Part shown: positions 1 to 6,334 of the stretch, piece by piece
Position numbering within the stretch: the stretch's first letter is position 1
Layout of the letters: each line of letters opens with the position of its first letter
DNA from: JBCCFX01 sp039029515
GTDB lineage: Bacteria; Planctomycetota; Phycisphaerae; Phycisphaerales; SM1A02
NCBI GenBank assembly: GCA_039029515.1
Contig: JBCCFX010000001.1
Span: 5,285-69,284 of the forward strand
Reading direction: 5' to 3'
Length of the DNA: 64,000 nucleotides
Translations under genes and position numbers: made by a program
Notes under the pieces: model-generated
Database searches by the model: none
Told to the model about the DNA's origin: nothing
The model's input: the letters and a program-made list of their open reading frames with translations, nothing else

Positions 1-894
1 CCGACGTTCCAGTTCCGAGCGTCGAATCGATGACAACGCAAGCGCGAATGCTCGGGATAGAAGTCGGCAGAACGAGGCCGCATCGGGCGCGATGGCCTGT
101 TCCTCACCGCGGGCATCCAGGTATAGGAATCCTTCAATCGTATCGCCGAAGAACATCGGCGCGCACAGCGCCGAGTGAATCTGCAGTTGCACGATGCTCT
201 GCCCAGTGACGACTTGCGCATCATCGGAACCGCGCATCATGACAATGTCGCCGGCAGCGGCTTGACGGACAAGTGAACGACTGAAGCTGAACGAAGTCGG
301 ATCCGATGAGTCGCGAAGTGCTTGTGCGACAAGTTCCACGTCGCTGGACGTTCCGATGGGACGAAGAAACGCCGCGCGAGCGAATCCGCTTCCATCGATG
401 GCGGTCTGAAGAGCGACTTCGTAAAGGGCGGCTTCATCCGGCACGGCGACGAAGCGTTCGATCACCTCGGAGAGCAGGGTGAGACGCTGGTTCGCGTAGT
501 CGTCTTTCAATGCAGGTTCGTGCGAGAGCCGCGTGCGTGATTCAGCGGTGTCATCCACCAGCGGGGCAGCGATGACGGCTTCGCGTGTTCCAATACTCAC
601 ACGGTAATCACACGGACCGAATGCGATTGAGTCGGCGTGATTCAGCGGCGTTGGTCGATGTGGTGCGAGCGGTACGCCGTTGAGTTCCGTGCCGGCTTTG
701 GAGCCAAGATCCACGAGGAACCACGCGCCATCGCGAGCGAAGAGCTTGGCATGCCGGCGCGAAATGGTCTCCACGGGCAGGCAGAGCTCATTCTCCACGA
801 GACGGCCGACGTGCGCGAAGCCGCCGGGTTCGAGCGCATGTTGAGCGACGGGCTCTTGCCCCAGTGCTTCAAGCGTCAGGCCGAGGTGTGACAT
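1..894 (-). CDS. FHA-GAF domain signalling protein (3' end outside window)
   Basis: Reading the minus strand from the ATG at 892-894 gives an open frame of 298 codons that runs off the left edge, so the C-terminus is missing. The N-terminus is a forkhead-associated fold, a phosphothreonine-binding module: G30-R31, the S45/H48 pair in SRRHAKL and N72-G73 are the usual conserved positions. From about residue 130 a GAF-like sensor region follows (an A-x-F-L-R-P stretch, then LYLDARGEEQ and a helix near the edge). FHA-GAF proteins often end in an adenylate cyclase, SpoIIE phosphatase or sigma-54-type output domain, which cannot be seen here. It is transcribed away from the phosphate cassette starting at 1042, so a regulatory link is possible but unproven. 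The domain call is fairly safe; the output activity is unknown. Confidence 0.75.
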   Translation of the reverse strand, partial: MSHLGLTLEALGQEPVAQHALEPGGFAHVGRLVENELCLPVETISRRHAKLFARDGAWFLVDLGSKAGTELNGVPLAPHRPTPLNHADSIAFGPCDYRVSIGTREAVIAAPLVDDTAESRTRLSHEPALKDDYANQRLTLLSEVIERFVAVPDEAALYEVALQTAIDGSGFARAAFLRPIGTSSDVELVAQALRDSSDPTSFSFSRSLVRQAAAGDIVMMRGSDDAQVVTGQSIVQLQIHSALCAPMFFGDTIEGFLYLDARGEEQAIAPDAASFCRLLSRAFALALSSIRRSELERR

Positions 895-999
895 GCGGGG
901 GTGATCCATACGGGCGGAGGGCAAACGTCGACGATCGAAGTGTACCGAAGGGGCCTGACGGCATCCAAAGTACCGCTAGGGTCCGATCAGGCCATGCGA

Positions 1000-1005
1000 T
1001 ATACT
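1000..1005 (+). promoter_or_regulatory. Candidate -10 element (TATACT) upstream of the Tmk/CHAD/Ppx cassette
   Basis: TATACT matches the sigma-70 -10 consensus at 5 of 6 positions and lies 36 bases before the ATG at 1042, leaving room for a short leader with the GGAGG at 1032-1036. No convincing -35 hexamer is visible 16-18 bases upstream. Confidence 0.4.
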
Positions 1006-1041
1006 GAAGGGTCTGCAGATCGACGCCAATTGGAGGTCTTG

Positions 1042-1827
1042 ATGTCCTGGACGCCTACGCAGGATGATTTGAACGCATCAAATGGGAGCGAGCGGACCGA
1101 TCGAGATGCCCGGTCCGGCTCGCTGGCCCCAGCTGATATGTTCATCGATGGCTCCGCTCCAGTCGACATCTCGGAGTATCCGGGACGCCTGATCGTGGTT
1201 GAAGGGACGGATAACGCCGGCCGCTCGACGCAGATCGCATTGCTCCGCGAATGGCTCGAATCCCGTGGATTCGGCGTGGCGCACACGGCGCTTCGCCGTG
1301 GCCGGCTCGCCTCGGAAGGTCTCGAATCGGCGAAGCAGGGGCATACGCTCGCGCCGATCACGATGGATCTGTTCTACGCGACGGATTTCGCCGATCGTCT
1401 GGACAACTTCATCCTGCCTTCGCTCAGAGCGGGCTTCGTCGTGCTGACCGATCGCTACGTCTACTCGACCATGGCGCGATCCATCGTTCGTGGCGTCGAC
1501 CCCGAGTGGATCGGTGACATCTATCAGTTCGCGCCGCGTCCGCACGCCAGCTTCTATCTGAAGATCGGCCTGGAACATCTCATTCCGCGCGTTCTTGCCA
1601 AGCGCGGCTTCGATTACTGGGAATCCGGCCTGGACTTCCAGGAAGAGTCAGACATCTTCGCGTCGTTCGTACGCTATCAGACTCGACTGCTCAATACGTT
1701 CGATCAACTCGCGGTCGACCATGATCTTCGGGTCGTCGATGCGAATGGGTCGATCCGTGACTCGTTCGTTGCGCTCCGTGATGGCATCACTGAAGTGGTG
1801 TCCAGCATGCAAGGAGCGCGTGTATGA
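1042..1827 (+). CDS. Thymidylate kinase-like P-loop protein with Arg in place of the Walker A Lys
   Basis: A 261-residue protein of the thymidylate kinase (dTMP kinase) fold. The start at 1042 was chosen over an upstream frame opening at 901 because GGAGG lies 5 bases before it. After a polar N-terminal tail of about 45 residues comes the beta strand RLIVVEG and the P-loop G55-T-D-N-A-G-R61-S-T63. The invariant Lys of G-x4-G-K-S/T is Arg here. The DR(Y/F) motif is present (D137-R-Y). The usual RxPGGT substrate loop and the Arg-rich lid are not recognisable; the lid region reads YWESGLDF. It is the first gene of a run overlapping by 4 bases with the CHAD gene. A second, canonical paralogue lies at 4513. 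It may be a weak or catalytically dead partner kinase; housekeeping dTMP kinase activity is unlikely. Confidence 0.8.
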   Translation: MSWTPTQDDLNASNGSERTDRDARSGSLAPADMFIDGSAPVDISEYPGRLIVVEGTDNAGRSTQIALLREWLESRGFGVAHTALRRGRLASEGLESAKQGHTLAPITMDLFYATDFADRLDNFILPSLRAGFVVLTDRYVYSTMARSIVRGVDPEWIGDIYQFAPRPHASFYLKIGLEHLIPRVLAKRGFDYWESGLDFQEESDIFASFVRYQTRLLNTFDQLAVDHDLRVVDANGSIRDSFVALRDGITEVVSSMQGARV

Positions 1828-2900
1828 GTCGGAAGTCAAAGCAGAAGAAACCGGCAATGAACCCGCAGTCGGTCAAGCTGCCCGGCAAGTGGATCGACGG
1901 TTTGCGGCCTGACATGAAGGCTGTGGACGCTGCGCATCTCGTCCTGAAGGCTCGCCTCAAGAGTGTGGAAACCATGGTGCCGCTCGCCGCGGAGCATGCA
2001 CACGAAGACGATAAGCACATTCACCAGTTGCGCGTCGCCACCCGCCGGTCTGCAGCAGCGTTGCGCGTCTTCCGGTCGGTGTCACGGAAGAAACCGGCGG
2101 CTCGCATGGCCGATGCGCTTCGCACCCTGCGAAGAGCCGCAGGTGACGCACGAACACTTGATGTCCAATTGCTGGCGCTGCGTGGCATACGGGCGGAATT
2201 CACCGGTGGCGCACGCGTGCTGCTCGAAGAGTTCATCGACGACCTCATTCAACGACGTGTCGAAGCCCAGGACAATGTTCGTCAGGTCACCGGCGAGACG
2301 TCTGTCAGCCATCTCAAGAAACTACGCAAGCAACTCCTGTCGTCGCTTCGGTCCCCGAAAGTGCCGGTCGTGTTGTCGACATCGTCATCGGACAAGGGAT
2401 TGCCGTTGTCGTTTCGACAACTGGGAGAGCTGACGATGCCACGCGTCGCACAGGCGGTACGGCGTGCCGGCGAAGCTGATTTGCGCGTGATTGACAACCT
2501 CCATGAACTTCGTCTGCGGGGGAAACGATTGCGGTACGCGGCCGAACTGTTCCGATGCTGCGAGGGCGAATTGTTCGCATCGCGATACGAACGCCTGGAA
2601 TCGTTTCAAGAGAGTCTTGGTGAAATCAACGATGCGCACGAGATGCTGGACACGGTTCAGGCATTCGTGACGCGCCGGCTCGAGCGTCGTCGCCAACTCC
2701 TGAACGGACGAAGCAATGACATCCGTGATGCCCGCGCTGCAGCTGGCGATGAGCTGATCGAACAGTTCCGCCAGCGGCGCGATGATAGCGTTCGCATCTT
2801 TCTTGACGCGTGGCGCGCTGGCGCCTGGCAGGACTTGTGGCCGGTTGGTTCGAGTCGGAATGATCGGGTCGATGATGCGGCCGTCAGGACACGACCATGA
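1824..2900 (+). CDS. CHAD domain protein (polyphosphate-binding helical domain)
   Basis: A 358-residue, Arg- and His-rich, mainly helical protein. The CHAD domain fills about residues 35-330: first repeat with H67-x-L-R70-V-x3-R-R75, second repeat with HELRLRGKRLRY, the paired basic helices that line the anion channel in known CHAD structures. CHAD domains are known to bind inorganic polyphosphate and to localise to polyphosphate granules. A short basic N-terminal tail (RKSKQKK) precedes it. No CYTH domain is fused, unlike many homologues. Its ATG overlaps the stop of the preceding Tmk-like gene and its stop overlaps the start of the Ppx gene (both ATGA), so translation is probably coupled. 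The context with an exopolyphosphatase-family protein supports a role in polyphosphate handling. The domain is certain; the cellular role is inferred. Confidence 0.92.
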   Translation: MSRKSKQKKPAMNPQSVKLPGKWIDGLRPDMKAVDAAHLVLKARLKSVETMVPLAAEHAHEDDKHIHQLRVATRRSAAALRVFRSVSRKKPAARMADALRTLRRAAGDARTLDVQLLALRGIRAEFTGGARVLLEEFIDDLIQRRVEAQDNVRQVTGETSVSHLKKLRKQLLSSLRSPKVPVVLSTSSSDKGLPLSFRQLGELTMPRVAQAVRRAGEADLRVIDNLHELRLRGKRLRYAAELFRCCEGELFASRYERLESFQESLGEINDAHEMLDTVQAFVTRRLERRRQLLNGRSNDIRDARAAAGDELIEQFRQRRDDSVRIFLDAWRAGAWQDLWPVGSSRNDRVDDAAVRTRP

Positions 2901-4516
2901 CGACGACGGGATCCATGACTGCCACGGGCCGACTCGCGGCCATTGACGTGGGTACGAACACCATTCGATTGGTCGTTGTCGAGGTGAAGCCCGATCAGTC
3001 ATTCCGCGTCATCGATGATGAACGCGTCCGGACGCGGCTTGGCCGCTCGCTCGCAGAAACGCAGCGTCTGAACGATGAAGCGATGCGCGTCTCGACGGAG
3101 GCCATCGAACACTTCAGATCAATAGCCGAGGGCTACGGCGTCGAACAGATCCGTGCGGTCGCGACCAGCGCCGTCCGCGACGCGAAGAACGGCGAAGAAT
3201 TCGCCGCCATGGTGCTCGCGCAGACAGGTGTGCAACTCGACATCATCGGCGCGGAAGAGGAAGCCCGGCTTGCATTTCTTTCGGTGTCTTCGTCCTTCGA
3301 ACTTGGAACATCGGAAACCGTCGTTGTGGACGTCGGCGGCGGCAGCACTGAAGTGATCCTCAGCTCGGGTTCAGTTATCGAACGAATCTGCCCGCTGCAA
3401 CTCGGAGCGGTTCGGTACACCGAACGGTTCGACTCCGGCCGAGTCATCACCGGCGAAAAATACAAAGCGATGCGACGTGCGATTCGGAAGCACATTCGCG
3501 AGCATGTTGGCAAACCACCGTTCGCGCCGCACCTGCTGATCGGCACTGGTGGCACCCTGACAAACCTGGCCACGATGTCGATGCACCGTGGGCAGGAGCA
3601 GCAGGATCGAGAGATGTTGCCGTACGCCGTGCGTGGCTATGAGATGCAACGTTCGGAGGTCAAGCACTTCCTGAACATGCTGCGGAAGATGCCTGCCGAT
3701 GAACGTCAACGAACGCCGGGATTGAAGCCGGATCGAGCAGACATCATCGTCGCAGGCCTGACGATCGTGGATTGCCTGCTGAAGTACTTCGATGTGAATC
3801 GGCTCCGCGTGCACGATCAGGGCATTCGCGCCGGCTTGATCCGTCAGATGATTCTTGATCGGCAGCCGGATGCGGAAACTCGTACATCGACGACTGATCG
3901 CCTGAAGGGTGTGCAGCAGTTTGCAGATGCATGCCATCAGGAGCAGAGTCATGCACGCCAGGTCGTGACGCTCTCATTGCAGGTCTTCGACGATCTCGCA
4001 AAGCACTTGCCCGACGGTCATGCGGAATGGGCGACACCCGAGAATCGAGAGTTGCTTCATGTGGCCGCGTTGCTGCATGACGTCGGCTATCTCATCAGCT
4101 ATTCACGCCATCACAAGCATTCGTATCACCTGATCATGCATAGTGGGCTCAGCGGGTTCACATCGCGTGAACTCTTGCTGATCGCCAACATCGCTCGGTA
4201 TCACCGTGGGGCCAAACCGAAGCTGACACATCAAGCATTCGCCCGACTGAATGAAGACGATCAGCAACTCGTCCGTCGACTCGCCGCCATCGTGCGCATG
4301 GCCGTCGGGCTTGATCGGTCACACCGGCAGATCGTGGACCGAGTGTCCGTGGCGATCGAACAGCAGTCGGTTGTCGTGTCGGTGGAATCAGCGGCTGATC
4401 CATCGGTCGAGTTGTGGGGTGCGGAACAGAAGAGCAAGCTGTTCGCGCAGGTGTTCCGGATGCCGGTCACGTTTCGAAGGACCGACGTGATGACGACCAA
4501 TGGGGTGAATTCATGA
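2897..4516 (+). CDS. ppx: Ppx/GppA family exopolyphosphatase / pppGpp phosphohydrolase with C-terminal HD domain
   Basis: A 539-residue protein. Residues 12-310 are an ASKHA-fold Ppx/GppA phosphatase: phosphate-1 loop D17-V-G-T-N-T-I-R24, the Glu/Arg-rich ATSAVRDAKNG segment, VVDVGGGSTE and GTGGT. The C-terminal part is an HD-type helical domain with LLHVAALLHDVGY followed by HHKHSYHLI. This architecture matches long-form exopolyphosphatase or guanosine pentaphosphatase, which release phosphate from polyphosphate or convert pppGpp to ppGpp. It sits between the CHAD gene and a Tmk-like gene, overlapping each by 4 bases. Which substrate dominates cannot be told from sequence; the CHAD neighbour favours polyphosphate. 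An internal Met at residue 7 is an alternative start. Confidence 0.92.
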   Translation: MTTTGSMTATGRLAAIDVGTNTIRLVVVEVKPDQSFRVIDDERVRTRLGRSLAETQRLNDEAMRVSTEAIEHFRSIAEGYGVEQIRAVATSAVRDAKNGEEFAAMVLAQTGVQLDIIGAEEEARLAFLSVSSSFELGTSETVVVDVGGGSTEVILSSGSVIERICPLQLGAVRYTERFDSGRVITGEKYKAMRRAIRKHIREHVGKPPFAPHLLIGTGGTLTNLATMSMHRGQEQQDREMLPYAVRGYEMQRSEVKHFLNMLRKMPADERQRTPGLKPDRADIIVAGLTIVDCLLKYFDVNRLRVHDQGIRAGLIRQMILDRQPDAETRTSTTDRLKGVQQFADACHQEQSHARQVVTLSLQVFDDLAKHLPDGHAEWATPENRELLHVAALLHDVGYLISYSRHHKHSYHLIMHSGLSGFTSRELLLIANIARYHRGAKPKLTHQAFARLNEDDQQLVRRLAAIVRMAVGLDRSHRQIVDRVSVAIEQQSVVVSVESAADPSVELWGAEQKSKLFAQVFRMPVTFRRTDVMTTNGVNS

Positions 4517-5286
4517 CCGTGCGGGACGAATCGTACTATCAGGATTTCGGAGATCTGCCCGGCAAGCTGTTTGTCGTCGAAGGCATCGACGGTTCGGGCA
4601 AGAGTACGCAGCTTGATCTCCTGAAGAAGTGGCTGCGGTCGCAAGGCTATTGTGCCTACTTCAGTGAATGGAACTCATCGCCGCTCGTGCGGTCCACAAC
4701 CAAACAAGGCAAGGTTCGGCGTCTCCTCACGCCGTTGACGTTTTCGCTGATCCACGCCGCGGACTTTGCGGATCGTCTGGAGCGATCGATTCTTCCACCG
4801 TTGCGCGCCGGCGCGATCGTCCTCGCTGATCGATACATCTATACTGCGTATGCACGTGATTACGCGCGCGGAGTTGACCGCGGCTATATCCGGAAGACCT
4901 ATCGAATTGCGCCGAAACCCGATGGTGCGTTCTTCTTCGATGTGCCCCTCAAGGAAGCACTGAATCGAATCCTCACTGGGCGACCACAGTTGAAATGGTA
5001 CGAGGCCGGGATGGATCTCAATCTCAGCGAAGATCCGTACAAGAGTTTCGAGATCTTCCAGGGCCGAATCCGCGAAGAGTATCTCCGCATCGTTGATGAA
5101 TGCGGATTGCAGGTGATTGATGCGACGCTGCCGATCAGCGAACAACAAACGCGATTGCGCGAATTCGTGACACCACATCTCGAAGGCATGTTGCAAGTGC
5201 CCGCGATTCCTTACGCGGAGCTTGCGGCAGAAGGTGTGACCGGCCGGTACATTGGCGAAATCTCCAGCGACTGGCGGCATGAGTGA
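4513..5286 (+). CDS. Thymidylate kinase-like protein with intact P-loop
   Basis: A 257-residue P-loop kinase of the thymidylate kinase family. The ATG at 4513 overlaps the ppx stop (ATGA); a frame opening 33 codons earlier lies inside ppx and is rejected. Walker A is complete: G24-I-D-G-S-G-K30-S-T32. DRYIYT (D106-R-Y) is the DR motif. Where canonical Tmk has RxPGGT the sequence reads S-E52-W-N-S-S-P57, and the lid reads KWYEAGMDL instead of the Arg/Asp-rich DRIEQEG-type sequence. Together these say it belongs to a divergent subfamily that may not use dTMP. It shares FADRL, the DRY core, RGVD and the lid pattern with the paralogue at 1042. Co-occurrence with CHAD and Ppx suggests a phosphotransfer role linked to polyphosphate. 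Substrate unknown. Confidence 0.85.
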   Translation: MTVRDESYYQDFGDLPGKLFVVEGIDGSGKSTQLDLLKKWLRSQGYCAYFSEWNSSPLVRSTTKQGKVRRLLTPLTFSLIHAADFADRLERSILPPLRAGAIVLADRYIYTAYARDYARGVDRGYIRKTYRIAPKPDGAFFFDVPLKEALNRILTGRPQLKWYEAGMDLNLSEDPYKSFEIFQGRIREEYLRIVDECGLQVIDATLPISEQQTRLREFVTPHLEGMLQVPAIPYAELAAEGVTGRYIGEISSDWRHE

Positions 5287-5791
5287 AATCAGCGGCCCAT
5301 CCCGCGTTCTTCACGTAGTGCGGCACGCGAAGTCGAGCTGGAAGGATCCGATGCTTTCTGATCAGGATCGCCCGCTCAAGAAGCGCGGACGACGTGACTC
5401 CAAAGCCGTCGCGGTCCGACTTCGCGAACGTGACCTGACAGCGCAGCAGATTCACACTTCGCCGGCTCGCCGGGCGCGAGAAACAGCGGAGCTGATCAAC
5501 GAAGAATGGGGCGATTCTGCCACGATCCACGCCGCGCCGGAACTCTATCACTACGGCTATCACGAAATGATGATGGTGATTCAGTCGGTCGTCGAACCGT
5601 GTCCGGTCCTGATGATCGTGGGACACAATCCGACGCTCGAGCTGCTCGTGGAGAATCTTGCGGGCGTGGACATCACGATCCCGACGGCCGGAACAGTGTC
5701 GATTCGGTTTCCGATTGCATCATGGACGCAATGTCGGGCTGGCCACAAGGTCGAAGTGATGGATGTGATTCGACCGCGCGAACTGGTCTGA
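5279..5791 (+). CDS. sixA: SixA-like phosphohistidine phosphatase (histidine phosphatase superfamily)
   Basis: A 170-residue branch of the histidine phosphatase superfamily. The catalytic motif is VVRHAKSSWKD (Arg-His near residue 14), followed by LKKRGRRD, TSPARRARETAE and the second catalytic His in IVGHNPTLE. This set is typical of SixA, which removes phosphate from phosphohistidine proteins; related enzymes act on small phosphoesters. The chosen ATG at 5279 overlaps the stop of the Tmk-like gene by 8 bases; a frame opening at 5252 would extend further into that gene and adds no conserved sequence. It is the last tightly overlapping member of the phosphate cassette. Family assignment is firm, substrate is not. 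Confidence 0.88.
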   Translation: MSEISGPSRVLHVVRHAKSSWKDPMLSDQDRPLKKRGRRDSKAVAVRLRERDLTAQQIHTSPARRARETAELINEEWGDSATIHAAPELYHYGYHEMMMVIQSVVEPCPVLMIVGHNPTLELLVENLAGVDITIPTAGTVSIRFPIASWTQCRAGHKVEVMDVIRPRELV

Positions 5792-5876
5792 TACTCAATC
5801 GATCATCGTGACTTTTTCTCATGTCACCTTGCTGAACGTCCGTTAATACCTGAAGCCACGTCGTGGGAGTCAGGGA

Positions 5877-6302
5877 ATGGATCGGATCGCAGTTCAGCAA
5901 TCAGGCGTTGTGCCGTACCGTTGGCGGCATGCGAATATCGAAGTGCTGCTCGTGACGAATCGAAGCGCTCGCCGCTGGATCGTCCCGAAGGGGCACATCG
6001 AACCTGACATGACGCCCATGGAATCGGCGGCGCGGGAAGCGTACGAAGAAGCTGGTGTCCGCGGAACCGTCATCCCAACCGTGCTCGGGACGCTCCAGAT
6101 CTGTCGCCGCGATCGGTTGCGCACCGTCGAACTCTATCCGCTGCATGTCGAAGCTGTACTCGACCATTGGCCGGAGTGCGATCGGCGTTGTCGGCAATGG
6201 GTGACGTGGTCTGTCGCCATGGCGATGTGCGACACGCCAGGCTTTGATGCCTGTCTTGGCCGGTTGGCGCAACTCCAGCTGGCAGGCCGACTCGCCGCCT
6301 GA
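5877..6302 (+). CDS. Nudix hydrolase, diphosphoinositol/dinucleoside polyphosphate hydrolase-like
   Basis: A 141-residue single-domain Nudix protein. The Nudix box is at about residues 40-62: PKGHIEPDMTPMESA followed by REAYEEAGV, so the REUxEExGU half with metal-binding Glu residues is intact, while the first-half Glu is Met. That PKGHIEPxMTP form is common in a subfamily related to Ap4A/Ap6A and diphosphoinositol polyphosphate hydrolases. It lies 85 bases after sixA on the same strand with a GGGAG about 7 bases before the ATG, so it may be cotranscribed or have its own promoter. Known relatives cleave polyphosphorylated signalling molecules and some cleave polyphosphate itself, which fits the cassette, but this is inference. 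Confidence 0.85.
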   Translation: MDRIAVQQSGVVPYRWRHANIEVLLVTNRSARRWIVPKGHIEPDMTPMESAAREAYEEAGVRGTVIPTVLGTLQICRRDRLRTVELYPLHVEAVLDHWPECDRRCRQWVTWSVAMAMCDTPGFDACLGRLAQLQLAGRLAA

Positions 6303-6321
6303 CGCGATGCCCGCCCGGACC

Positions 6322-6327
6322 TAGCAT
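6322..6327 (+). promoter_or_regulatory. -10-like hexamer (TAGCAT) 7 bases before a start codon
   Basis: TAGCAT ends 7 bases before the ATG at 6335, and no Shine-Dalgarno sequence is present. This matches a recurring spacing in this window that suggests a leaderless transcript. Confidence 0.35.
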
Positions 6328-6334
6328 GGTCCGT

